Assembly (NCBI GenBank): GCA_016206755.1
Contig: JACQQZ010000075.1
Span: forward strand, 1-6,034
From: Candidatus Omnitrophota bacterium
GTDB taxonomy: Bacteria; Omnitrophota; Gorgyraeia; 1-14-0-20-64-10; JACQQZ01
Length of the DNA stretch: 6,034 nt
Reading direction: 5' to 3'
Part shown: positions 1 through 6,034 of the stretch, piece by piece
Numbering within the stretch: position 1 is the first letter of the stretch
Layout: every line of letters starts with the position of its first letter
Program-made: the position numbers and the translations under genes
Notes under the pieces: generated by a model
What the model was told of the DNA's origin: nothing
Databases searched by the model: none
Seen by the model: only the letters and a program-made list of their open reading frames with translations

Positions 1-509
1 ATTTGGTTGCCTGCGTCGGCGGCGGATCCAATGCCATCGGCCTCTTTCATCCTTTTCTCAAAGACCGATCTGTGAAATTGCTGGGCGTGGAAGCCGCCGG
101 ACATGGAATCAGCAGCGGCGAGCATGCCGCCACGCTTGTGGCTGGAACGGTTGGGATTTTGCACGGCTCGCGCTCTTATCTTCTCCAGGATCGGGACGGG
201 CAGATTGCCGTCGCGCATTCCATCTCCGCCGGATTGGATTATCCCGGCGTCGGCCCGGAACATGCCTATTTGAAACAGACCGGCCGGGCCAAATACGTGG
301 CTGTTAAAGACAAAGAGGCCCTGGAAGGATTTCAGCTTTTGGCCGAAACGGAGGGCATTTTGCCGGCGCTGGAACCTTCTCACGCCATTTATGCATTGAG
401 CCGCCTGGCCCCGAAACTTTCAAAGTCGGGCGCCGTGATTCTGGGATTGTCCGGCCGAGGCGACAAAGACGTTTCGATCGTGGCCGATGCCTTGGGCCTA
501 TTGGGCTGA
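1..509 (+). CDS. trpB: Tryptophan synthase beta chain, C-terminal part (5'-truncated by window edge)
   Basis: This is the last 168 codons of a protein that is normally about 400 residues; the first whole codon is at 3-5 and the stop is TGA 507-509. TrpB is the PLP-dependent subunit that condenses indole (channelled from TrpA) with L-serine to give tryptophan in the cytoplasmic alpha2-beta2 complex. The fragment holds GGGSNAIG (fragment residues 6-13), the glycine-rich loop binding the PLP phosphate. It also has GVEAAGHG (28-35), the [13 protein letters not shown] segment, EPSHA, and SGRGDKD (150-156), whose serine contacts the PLP pyridine nitrogen in known structures. The TTG at 3-5 is an internal Leu codon and not a start. 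The PLP lysine and N-terminal domain lie upstream of the window. trpA follows after 2 nt, the classic trpBA arrangement. Confidence 0.97.
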   Translation, partial: LVACVGGGSNAIGLFHPFLKDRSVKLLGVEAAGHGISSGEHAATLVAGTVGILHGSRSYLLQDRDGQIAVAHSISAGLDYPGVGPEHAYLKQTGRAKYVAVKDKEALEGFQLLAETEGILPALEPSHAIYALSRLAPKLSKSGAVILGLSGRGDKDVSIVADALGLLG

Positions 510-511
510 CG

Positions 512-1339
512 ATGCAAAGAATCCAGCAAGCATTTCAGAGAGCCAACAAAGAGAAACGCTGCGCCTTCATCGCTTATCTGACGGCGGGCTACCCGTCGTT
601 GGCCGCCACCCCCGTCTTGGCCGAGGCGTTGGCGGCGGCGGGCGCCGACATCGTTGAATTGGGAATTCCATTTTCAGATCCGTTGGCCGATGGACCGACC
701 ATTCAGTTTTCCAGCGCGCAGGCGCTCGAAAAGGGCGCGACGACGCGCAAAATTCTGGACGCCGTCAGCCGCCTTCGCAAGACGTGCGACGTCCCGTTGG
801 TGGCCATGGGTTATGCCAATCCGTTGTTCCATTATGGACTGCCCGCGTTTGCCCGCGATGCCGTCTCGGCCGGTTTTGACGGAGTGGTTGTTCCGGATTT
901 GCCGCCTGAAGAGGCGCAGGAGTGGATGCGCGCCGCCCGCCCGAGAAAGCTGGCGACGATTTTTCTCTCGGCGCCGACAAGCCCTGAAGGGCGATTGAAA
1001 CGAATCGCCGCTTGTTCCACTGGATTTATCTACTGCGTTTCGTTGACCGGTGTCACGGGGGCACGAAGGCAGATTCCGAAAGAGATTCTTCACCAGATCC
1101 ACGCGCTGAGACGACTCACGCGAACGCCGCTGGCGGTGGGGTTCGGCGTTTCGCGCCCGGATCATGTTCGGTGGTTGGCGCCGCTGGCGGACGGAGTCAT
1201 TGTCGGCAGCGCCATTGTTCAAGCGGTCGCGCGGGCCGGCCAGAAATCCCAGAAATCCAAAAAATTAAAGAATTTTTCTGCGCAGGTCAAGGCGATTACC
1301 CATTTGGTCAAACCTTTAGTGGAGGCAACGCGTCGATGA
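512..1339 (+). CDS. trpA: Tryptophan synthase alpha chain
   Basis: The 275-residue product matches the usual TrpA length (about 265-270). It cleaves indole-3-glycerol phosphate to indole and glyceraldehyde 3-phosphate and passes indole to TrpB. It is a TIM barrel. VELGIPFSDPLADGP carries E49 and D60, at the same numbers as the catalytic pair of the Salmonella enzyme. YANPLF, VVVPDLPPEE (D129), SLTGVTGAR, GFGVS (210-214) and GSAIV (232-236) are the expected loop 2, loop 6 and phosphate-binding segments. The ATG lies 2 nt after the trpB stop. No good Shine-Dalgarno is visible, so initiation probably depends on coupling to trpB. One oddity is a lysine-rich stretch, QKSQKSKKLKNF (244-255), encoded by an AT-rich repeat before the last helix. 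The stop overlaps the next start as ATGA. Confidence 0.97.
   Translation: MQRIQQAFQRANKEKRCAFIAYLTAGYPSLAATPVLAEALAAAGADIVELGIPFSDPLADGPTIQFSSAQALEKGATTRKILDAVSRLRKTCDVPLVAMGYANPLFHYGLPAFARDAVSAGFDGVVVPDLPPEEAQEWMRAARPRKLATIFLSAPTSPEGRLKRIAACSTGFIYCVSLTGVTGARRQIPKEILHQIHALRRLTRTPLAVGFGVSRPDHVRWLAPLADGVIVGSAIVQAVARAGQKSQKSKKLKNFSAQVKAITHLVKPLVEATRR
1241..1280 (+). repeat. 9-bp tandem duplication plus AT-rich inverted repeat inside trpA
   Basis: CAGAAATCC occurs twice in a row (1241-1249 and 1250-1258), giving an in-frame QKS-QKS. It is followed by a perfect A/T-only inverted repeat: AAAAATT (1260-1266), loop AAAG, AATTTTT (1271-1277). CAGAAA (1250-1255) can also pair with TTTCTG (1275-1280). 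The segment is strikingly AT-rich within GC-rich flanks. It encodes a variable part of TrpA just before the C-terminal helix, so the protein probably tolerates it. It may be a local slippage expansion or a small inserted element. The T-run could in principle cause weak transcription pausing, but the all-AU stem makes a real terminator unlikely. Confidence 0.6.
1321..1325 (+). promoter_or_regulatory. Shine-Dalgarno for the guanylyltransferase gene
   Basis: GGAGG lies 10 nt upstream of the ATG at 1336, inside the end of trpA. It is the clearest ribosome binding site in the window. It supports the 1336 start over the longer open frame that runs back to 1012, whose extra residues do not resemble the family and overlap trpA. 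Confidence 0.7.
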
Positions 1340-2442
1340 GCATTCCGCGGGAGCGTTTCTGGGGAGTTCTGATGGCAGGGGGGCAGGGGGAGCGTTTGTG
1401 GCCCTGGTCGCGGCGAAATTGCCCGAAACAATTTCTGGCCATCGGCGGGCGAAACAGTCTGCTGCAGGCCGCTTATGCGCGGTTGAATCATCTGATGCCT
1501 GCAGACCATATCTTTGTCATCGGCAACGCCGAACACGCCGGCATGATTCGCAAACAGCTCCCGCAGCTTTCAAAGAAGCGATGGGTGCCGGAGCCGGTGG
1601 GCCGGAACACGGCCGCGGCGGCCGGCTTGGGGGCGCTTCTGATTGGCCGCGAAGACCCCGGGGCCGTCATGGTGGTTGCGACGGCGGATCACGTCATTGC
1701 GCCCGCCGAAAAATGGGCCCAGTGCGCGCGCGCCGCCGGAACCGTTGCTTTGGAAGACGTCGATCGGCTGGTTTGCATTGGAATTCAACCGGCGCATCCG
1801 GCCACCGGTTACGGTTACATCGATCTCAAACCGGACAGGAAGAAAATCCCGGGCAGCGGATTGTGGGCGGCGCCCATCAAGCGCTATGTGGAGAAGCCGA
1901 ATTTAGCCGGGGCCAAGAAGCTCATCGCCCGGGGCGCCTACTGGAACAGCGGCATGTTCGTCTGGTCTGTTCCTGCCATTGCGCGCGCACTCCAGCGATG
2001 TCTGCCGGAGCTGACCCGCGGATTGGTGAAAACCATCCATGCGCAGGTCGGCACGCCGGCATTTGCCCGGCAGCTCAAGCGCCTTTACGGAACGATTCCA
2101 TCCATTTCCATTGATTACGGCGTCATGGAACATGCGCCGGATTGTTGGATGGTGCCCGGGAACTTTGCCTGGGACGATGTCGGATCTTGGTCGAACTTGA
2201 GGCGATATTTGACGGAAGACCGGGATGGAAATGCCGTGCAGGGACTACACGTCGGGGTCGATACGCAGGACTGCCTGGTTTTTTCAAACCACGGCCAATT
2301 GATTGCCACTGCCGGCGTTAAAAATCTCATCGTTGCCCAATGCGGCGATGTGACGCTGGTGGCCGATCCTTCCCGGACGCAAGAGATCAAGAAATTGGTC
2401 AACCGCTGCCTTCAAAATCCGAAGTGGAGCCGCCGGCTGTGA
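1336..2442 (+). CDS. manC: Mannose-1-phosphate guanylyltransferase (GDP-mannose pyrophosphorylase), short form
   Basis: This 368-residue nucleotidyltransferase should make GDP-mannose from mannose-1-phosphate and GTP, the activated sugar for surface polysaccharides and for GDP-fucose or rhamnose derivatives. The N-terminal signature is LMAGGQGERLWPWSRRNCPKQF (residues 12-33), with the nucleotide-binding glycine loop and the PKQ lysine K31. Then follow TADH (116-119, metal/phosphate site), VEKP (185-188), YWNSGMF (202-208), SIDYGVME (258-265) and WDDVGSW (279-285), all in the family order. The C-terminal mannose-6-phosphate isomerase cupin domain of the roughly 470-residue bifunctional ManC/AlgA proteins is absent. 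The ATG overlaps the trpA stop as ATGA and has a GGAGG upstream. The hexose phosphomutase two genes further on could supply mannose-1-P. The substrate is inferred from motifs; another hexose-1-P is possible but less likely. The symbol is used loosely for the short form. Confidence 0.93.
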   Translation: MSIPRERFWGVLMAGGQGERLWPWSRRNCPKQFLAIGGRNSLLQAAYARLNHLMPADHIFVIGNAEHAGMIRKQLPQLSKKRWVPEPVGRNTAAAAGLGALLIGREDPGAVMVVATADHVIAPAEKWAQCARAAGTVALEDVDRLVCIGIQPAHPATGYGYIDLKPDRKKIPGSGLWAAPIKRYVEKPNLAGAKKLIARGAYWNSGMFVWSVPAIARALQRCLPELTRGLVKTIHAQVGTPAFARQLKRLYGTIPSISIDYGVMEHAPDCWMVPGNFAWDDVGSWSNLRRYLTEDRDGNAVQGLHVGVDTQDCLVFSNHGQLIATAGVKNLIVAQCGDVTLVADPSRTQEIKKLVNRCLQNPKWSRRL

Positions 2443-3719
2443 TGTATCCGAAAACCGTCCTTCCGAACGGCCTGCGCATCGTTTCCGCCTCCATGCCGGA
2501 GATGGAATCGGCCGCGATCGGGATTTGGATGGCGGCCGGAGGGCGCTACGAGTCGGCGCGCTCTTGCGGCATCTCGCATTTTTTGGAGCATCTGATTTTT
2601 AAAGGGACCCAAACGCGGACCACCCGCCAAATCAAAGAGGCGATTGAAGGGGTGGGCGGATCGATGAATGCGTTCACGGACGTCGAGTACACGTGCGTTT
2701 ATGCAAGAGTCCCCGTGAAGCAACTGGCGTTGACTTTGAATGTTCTGATGGACATGACGCTCCATTCCAAATTGGGGGCTTCGGACATTGAGCGGGAGCG
2801 CCAGGTGATTTTGGAAGAAATCAAAATGTACCAAGACATGCCGATGCAGCACGTGCAGGACTTGCTCAGCACGTTGATGTGGCCCCGCCATCCGCTGGGA
2901 ATGTATCTGGCGGGAACCCCTCAATCCGTAAGGCAGATTCGCCGGAAAAACTTGGTGGAGTACAGGGACCGGTTTTACACGCCCGCCAACATGGTGATTG
3001 CCGCCGCCGGTCCTGTCAGCCACCGGATGCTGGCGGAGCAAATCCAGAAAACGTTCTCAAAGATCCGGTCCGGGAAAGTGCAGCGTTTTCGCCGGGCCGC
3101 AGGGCGCCAGAGCCGGCCCCGGGTGCATTGCGCCGTGAAGGAAACAGAGCAGACGCATCTGTCGATTGGGTTTTCGGCATTTCCCCGCAACCACCCGCAG
3201 GTTCACGGCCTGAATTTGCTGCACATCATTTTGGGCGGCAATATGTCTTCGCGGCTTTTTCATCAGGTGCGTGAGGTGCGGGGGCTGGCCTATGACATCG
3301 GAACGCAGGTGCGCCGCTATGCGGACACGGGGGCGTTTACCGTGAGCGCCGGCGTCGAGCACAAAAAATTCTTAAAAGCGCTGCGCGTTATTTTGGAAGA
3401 GCTCAAAAAAATACGTTCCAATTCAATCTCACGGGAAGAATTCGAGCGGGGCCGGGAATTTTACACCGGCCAATTGTCGTTGATGCTGGAGGACACCATT
3501 GACCACATGCTGTGGATCGGGGAGAGCGAAATGGCGTTGGGGGTCATCCATCCGTTGAGTTTCGTGTTCGAAAGCTTAAAAAAGACCAAGCGATCGGATG
3601 TCACGGAAGTTGCACGCCGGGTGCTCAACCCTTCACGCTTGAACCTTGCAGTCATCGGTCCATTGGCGCCGCAGATTCAGCGGCAAGCGCAGGCGATGCT
3701 CTCATGGGCGCGCCCATGA
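2442..3719 (+). CDS. M16 family zinc metalloprotease (processing-peptidase-like)
   Basis: The product is 425 residues, the length of the two-domain M16B group (mitochondrial processing peptidase beta subunit, Bacillus YmxG/MlpA type). The inverted zinc motif is HFLEH (H46, E49, H50), followed by FKGT. The third zinc ligand fits E126 in ERQVILEEI, 76 residues after H50. SMNAFTDVEYT (74-84) is the typical strand after the metal site. The C-terminal M16 domain contains GNMSSRLFHQVREVRGLAY with the conserved R280 and Y284 pair. No signal peptide or membrane segment is apparent, so it is probably cytoplasmic. Its substrate is unknown. The ATG shares one base with the preceding TGA; a GTG at 2439 is an equally placed alternative start. 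GGAG at 2426-2429 is a plausible ribosome site. The stop overlaps the rpe start as ATGA. Nothing in the sequence links the protease to its metabolic neighbours. Confidence 0.93.
   Translation: MYPKTVLPNGLRIVSASMPEMESAAIGIWMAAGGRYESARSCGISHFLEHLIFKGTQTRTTRQIKEAIEGVGGSMNAFTDVEYTCVYARVPVKQLALTLNVLMDMTLHSKLGASDIERERQVILEEIKMYQDMPMQHVQDLLSTLMWPRHPLGMYLAGTPQSVRQIRRKNLVEYRDRFYTPANMVIAAAGPVSHRMLAEQIQKTFSKIRSGKVQRFRRAAGRQSRPRVHCAVKETEQTHLSIGFSAFPRNHPQVHGLNLLHIILGGNMSSRLFHQVREVRGLAYDIGTQVRRYADTGAFTVSAGVEHKKFLKALRVILEELKKIRSNSISREEFERGREFYTGQLSLMLEDTIDHMLWIGESEMALGVIHPLSFVFESLKKTKRSDVTEVARRVLNPSRLNLAVIGPLAPQIQRQAQAMLSWARP
3702..3719 (+). promoter_or_regulatory. 18-bp perfect palindrome over the M16 stop / rpe start
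   Basis: TCATGGGCGCGCCCATGA is perfectly self-complementary. It contains both candidate rpe start codons (ATG 3704 and ATG 3716) and the M16 stop (TGA 3717-3719). In RNA it can form a 7-bp stem, UCAUGGG with CCCAUGA, around a CGCG loop, hiding the start codon. A ribosome finishing the protease gene would open it, so translational coupling is a reasonable inference. As DNA it could be a dimeric protein site, but its position inside an operon argues against an operator. Confidence 0.5.
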
Positions 3720-3796
3720 AAAATTCTATTTTGGTTGCCCCCTCAATGCTGTCTGCGGACGCCTCCCGATTGGCGGAGGAGACTCGCCGGATTGAG

Positions 3797-3799
3797 TAG
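3797..3799 (+). other. In-frame amber codon within rpe
   Basis: TAG stands in frame between GAG (E27) and GCC (A29), and the conserved Rpe sequence continues in the same frame on both sides, so this is a substitution and not a frameshift. A single change from GAG (Glu), AAG (Lys) or CAG (Gln) would explain it, and all three are plausible in this surface position. No other gene in the window uses TAG as a stop or contains it in frame. Confidence 0.9.
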
Positions 3800-4344
3800 G
3801 CCGGGGCGGATTGGATTCTTTTGGATGTGATGGACGGACACTTTGTCCCGAACATCACCATCGGCCCTTTCGTGGTCGAGGCGCTGCGGCCGGCCACGCG
3901 CCTGCCATTTGACGTGCATTTGATGATTGAGCATCCGGAGCGGTATGTCGAAGAGTTTGCCAAGGCCGGCGCGGATCGCATCACGATCCATGCCGAAGCG
4001 TGCCCCGACTTCAATGCGGTGGTGCGGCAGATCAAACATTTGAACGCAAAAGCCGGCGTCGCGCTTCGTCCCCAAACTTCGCTTGAGGCGCTGGGGTCCT
4101 CTCTGGCCGATTTGGACCTCGTGCTTCTGATGACGGTCAACCCGGGATTCGGCGGGCAAGATTTTATGCCGGAAGTTCTGCCCAAAATCAAAAAACTTCG
4201 CAGCGGTTACAGCGGCCACATCCAAGTCGATGGCGGCATCAACCACGGGACCGCCCGGCAGGCGGTCGAGGCCGGCGCGGATGTCTTGGTGGCGGGCTCC
4301 TACATCTTTCGCGCGGCCGATCCGGCGCAGGCGATTCTTTCATT

Positions 4345-4362
4345 GCGGGGGCTTGCCCCCGC
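4345..4362 (+). repeat. GC-rich perfect hairpin near the 3' end of rpe
   Basis: GCGGGGGC-TT-GCCCCCGC is an 8-bp perfect inverted repeat (in RNA, 7 pairs at most around a 4-nt loop). ATTGC at 4342-4346 and GCAAT at 4372-4376 offer alternative outer arms. It lies in the variable C-terminal tail of Rpe (LRGLAPAS), about 40 nt before the next gene's GTG start. There is no following T-run, so it is not a standard intrinsic terminator. It may affect mRNA stability or translation of the next gene, or be a small dispersed palindromic repeat. Confidence 0.5.
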
Positions 4363-4401
4363 GTCCGCCCAGCAATCTATCGGAAAATCGATGAGGGATG
4401 C

Positions 4402-5832
4402 GTGTTAAAGCCGGTCCCCATACGTTTTGGGACGGACGGCTGGCGGGGCAGGCTGGCCGATGATTTTACATTTCCGAATGTCAGGGCGGTCGCCCAGTCC
4501 ATCGCAGATTATTTGAAAGCCCATCCCATTCGGGGAAGGAAAAATTCCGTTGCCGTCGGTTACGACACCCGTTTCCTCGGAGAGCAGTTCGCCATTGCCG
4601 CGGCAGAGGTGCTTGCGGGGAATGGTTTTGAAGCGCTTTTGACTTCTGCGCCGACGCCGACACCCGTGCTTTCATTGACGATCCGGCTTCGCAAGCTTCT
4701 GGGCGCCATTGTGATCACCGCGTCCCACAATCCGGCCGAATACAACGGGATCAAATTCAAGCCGTACTATGCCGGCCCGGCCGATCCGGAGATGACAAAA
4801 GCTTTTGAAGAGCGCTTGCGGAAAACGCCGGCACGCATCCTGCCGCTTTCCGAAGCACTGGCTAAAAAACGCATTCAGCGCGTGGATCTGATGCCGGCTT
4901 ATAGAGCTTTCGTTAAGAATTTTGTGGACTGGAAGGCGTTGCGCAGTGCGCGGCTCAGGATTGCTATCGACACGATGCATGGGGCGGGGGACCGCATCTT
5001 GGAGCGCCTGCTCGAAGGGACCCGTTGCCGGGTGACGACGCTTCGCGGAGATCCGGAGCCGACTTTCGGAGGAGAGCATCCGGAGCCGATCGGTTCGCAC
5101 CTGCGCCTGCTTTCGGCCGCGATGAAAAAGAAACGCTACGATTTGGGGCTGGCCACCGACGGCGATGCCGATCGCGTCGGCGTCATGAGTTCCAAAGGGG
5201 AATTCGTCAGCTCTCAGGAAACCATGGCGCTTTTGAGCATGCACCTCCTGGAGGATCTCCAATGGCGGGGGGGGCTTGCCAAGACGGTCGCCGGCACCGG
5301 CTTGATGAATCGCATCGCGCAAGAATTCAGGGTGCCCCTTTATGAAACGCCGGTCGGATTCAAGCACATCGCGACGTTAATGCGCAGCGGCAAGGTGATG
5401 TTCGGCGGGGAGGAGTCGGGTGGATTCGGAATCTCGAAGATCGTTCCGGAGCGGGATGGGACGCTGATGGGTCTTTTGCTTGCGCAGATGATGATTGTTC
5501 GCAAGCAGCCGTTGGAAGGGCTGCTGACCGATTTGCGCAAACGCTTCGGTCATTGGATTTATCACCGCTTGGACATCCGGCTGAAAAAAACTTTGCCCCC
5601 TGCTTTTTCCGCCGCATTGTCCAAGCGAATTCCCAAAAAAGTCGCCGGAAAAACGGTGGAGTCCATTTCCACCGTCGACGGCGTGAAAGTCCGGTTTACC
5701 GACGAAGCATGGCTGCTCTGGAGGGCTTCAGGAACGGAACCGTTGTTGCGCATCTATTCCGAAGCGCAGACTTCTTCCCAAGTCGAAGCGCTTCTTGCCG
5801 CCGGGAGAAAGTTGGCCGACCTCCAATCGTGA
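4402..5832 (+). CDS. Phosphomannomutase/phosphoglucomutase family protein
   Basis: This 476-residue alpha-D-phosphohexomutase interconverts hexose 6-phosphate and 1-phosphate through a phosphoserine. The four domain signatures are in order. FGTDGWRG (9-16) opens the protein, and TASHNP carries the catalytic serine S108. DGDADR (D253, D255, D257) binds Mg2+. EESGG (337-341) is the sugar-specificity loop, and RASGTEP (441-447) binds phosphate. EESGG differs from the GEQSGH typical of GlmM, so I do not call it GlmM. The guanylyltransferase at 1336-2442 makes mannose the most attractive substrate, but glucose or dual specificity cannot be excluded. The start is GTG 4402, overlapping rpe by 7 nt, with GAGGG 4393-4397 only 4 nt upstream. 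FGTDGWRG so near the N-terminus fits this start. The stop overlaps lepA as GTGA. Confidence 0.93.
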   Translation: MLKPVPIRFGTDGWRGRLADDFTFPNVRAVAQSIADYLKAHPIRGRKNSVAVGYDTRFLGEQFAIAAAEVLAGNGFEALLTSAPTPTPVLSLTIRLRKLLGAIVITASHNPAEYNGIKFKPYYAGPADPEMTKAFEERLRKTPARILPLSEALAKKRIQRVDLMPAYRAFVKNFVDWKALRSARLRIAIDTMHGAGDRILERLLEGTRCRVTTLRGDPEPTFGGEHPEPIGSHLRLLSAAMKKKRYDLGLATDGDADRVGVMSSKGEFVSSQETMALLSMHLLEDLQWRGGLAKTVAGTGLMNRIAQEFRVPLYETPVGFKHIATLMRSGKVMFGGEESGGFGISKIVPERDGTLMGLLLAQMMIVRKQPLEGLLTDLRKRFGHWIYHRLDIRLKKTLPPAFSAALSKRIPKKVAGKTVESISTVDGVKVRFTDEAWLLWRASGTEPLLRIYSEAQTSSQVEALLAAGRKLADLQS

Positions 5833-6034
5833 GCACCCTTCAGCTGACCAGGAATTTCTGCATCATTGCCCACATCGACCATGGAAAGTCCACCTTGGCC
5901 GACCGGCTTCTCTTGAATACCGGCGCGATCACCCCGCGCGAATTCCGGAACCAATTGCTGGACGACATGGATCTGGAGCGCGAGCGCGGCATTACGATCA
6001 AGGCCTCGGCGGTGCGGCTGCGTTATCCCGCAAA
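5829..6034 (+). CDS. lepA: Elongation factor 4 (LepA), N-terminal part (3'-truncated by window edge)
   Basis: The first 68 codons of a protein that is normally about 600 residues are present. LepA is a ribosome-associated translational GTPase related to EF-G; it back-translocates ribosomes in vitro and is linked to translation under stress and to initiation or ribosome biogenesis. The P-loop is AHIDHGKST (14-22), with K20 and S21 contacting nucleotide phosphates and Mg2+. [15 protein letters not shown] (45-59) leads into the switch I / G2 region, with the conserved Thr T56. [14 protein letters not shown] and [13 protein letters not shown] are the LepA forms and differ from EF-G and TypA. The start is GTG 5829, overlapping the upstream TGA by 4 nt; no close Shine-Dalgarno is visible, so coupling is likely. 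The long frame ends only because the window does. Confidence 0.95.
   Translation, partial: MSTLQLTRNFCIIAHIDHGKSTLADRLLLNTGAITPREFRNQLLDDMDLERERGITIKASAVRLRYPA

Larger units (their letters stand above)
3716..4408 (+). pseudogene. rpe: Ribulose-phosphate 3-epimerase gene interrupted by an in-frame TAG (status uncertain)
   Basis: Rpe interconverts ribulose-5-P and xylulose-5-P in the pentose phosphate pathway. The reading frame has 230 codon positions, close to the usual 220-230, and aligns with the family throughout. It shows APSMLSAD (8-15), DVMDGHFVPNITIGP (D37 metal ligand), DVHLM (H68 ligand), LLMTVNPGFGGQ (137-148), VDGG (D172 ligand) and VAGSYIF phosphate site (192-198). Codon 28 (3797-3799) is TAG, between E27 and A29, where the family has a variable residue before AGADW. 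Position 35 is Leu (CTT) where the family has a metal-binding His. ALRPQTS (116-122) also departs from the usual LNPxTP. Restart at TTG 3821, GTG 3827 or ATG 3830 would lose strand 1 with its active-site Ser. The start chosen is ATG 3716, overlapping the protease stop as ATGA; ATG 3704 is an in-frame alternative. Pseudogene, sequencing error and stop readthrough all remain possible. Confidence 0.9.

Noticed and set aside
674..1222. 182-codon - strand frame opposite trpA
   Set aside because: It is an antisense shadow of a fully conserved trpA with no motifs of its own.
1260..1277. Rho-independent terminator between trp and sugar genes
   Set aside because: The stem has only A-U pairs, lies inside trpA coding sequence, and the following gene overlaps trpA with its ribosome site in place.
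1012..1335. Upstream extension of the guanylyltransferase open frame
   Set aside because: It overlaps trpA out of frame, has no family similarity, and the ATG at 1336 has a good GGAGG and directly precedes the conserved N-terminus.
1398..2114. 238-codon open frame on the + strand
   Set aside because: It lies wholly inside the guanylyltransferase gene in another frame and is Arg/Gly/His-rich with no recognisable motif; it is a GC-driven shadow.
3652..4191. 179-codon - strand frame opposite the damaged rpe
   Set aside because: Considered because the + strand gene is interrupted, but the Ser/Arg-rich translation has no known motif and the + strand clearly encodes Rpe.
4345..4362. Intrinsic terminator at the end of rpe
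   Set aside because: The stem is strong but there is no T-run after it, and the phosphomutase gene starts within about 40 nt without its own promoter.
3821..4408. Independent shorter rpe gene starting at TTG 3821
   Set aside because: It would remove the first strand with the APSMLSAD active-site segment, which is present upstream in the same frame. It is better described as the downstream part of an interrupted gene, although reinitiation there cannot be excluded.
4672..5367. 231-codon open frame on the - strand
   Set aside because: It is antisense to the phosphomutase, whose catalytic motifs are intact; the translation is low-complexity and Arg/His-rich.

Overview
The window is a densely packed run of seven genes, all on the + strand, with almost no non-coding DNA. 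It looks bacterial: it has trpBA, a bacterial LepA, ATGA/GTGA-type stop-start overlaps and GTG starts. Base composition is GC-rich by eye, and termination is mostly at TGA (five of six visible stops, the other TAA). The gene content resembles genomes of uncultivated Gram-negative candidate phyla such as Omnitrophota. That placement is only an impression, because nothing in the sequence is diagnostic.

Layout: (1) 1-509, the C-terminal part of trpB (tryptophan synthase beta); (2) 512-1339, complete trpA (alpha subunit); (3) 1336-2442, a short-form mannose-1-phosphate guanylyltransferase; (4) 2442-3719, an M16 zinc protease; (5) 3716-4408, ribulose-phosphate 3-epimerase (rpe), interrupted by an in-frame TAG at codon 28; (6) 4402-5832, a phosphomannomutase/phosphoglucomutase-family enzyme; (7) 5829-6034, the first 68 codons of lepA (EF4). 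Neighbours are 2 nt apart or overlap by 1-7 nt, so the block is probably one transcript with translational coupling. No promoter or terminator is evident.

Functionally, trpBA make tryptophan from indole-glycerol phosphate and serine. The hexose phosphomutase and the guanylyltransferase could form a mannose-6-P to mannose-1-P to GDP-mannose route for surface glycans. Rpe belongs to the pentose phosphate pathway. The M16 protease and LepA are housekeeping protein-quality and translation functions. I see no defence system, mobile element, CRISPR array, tRNA or rRNA.

The part most worth a second look is rpe. It carries an amber codon between E27 and A29, and only seven codons later a Leu stands where the family has a metal-binding His (position 35). 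The rest of the frame is well conserved. An 18-bp perfect palindrome covers the rpe start codon, and a GC-rich hairpin lies near its 3' end. The window otherwise reads as ordinary core metabolism, and I do not see a new multi-gene system in it.
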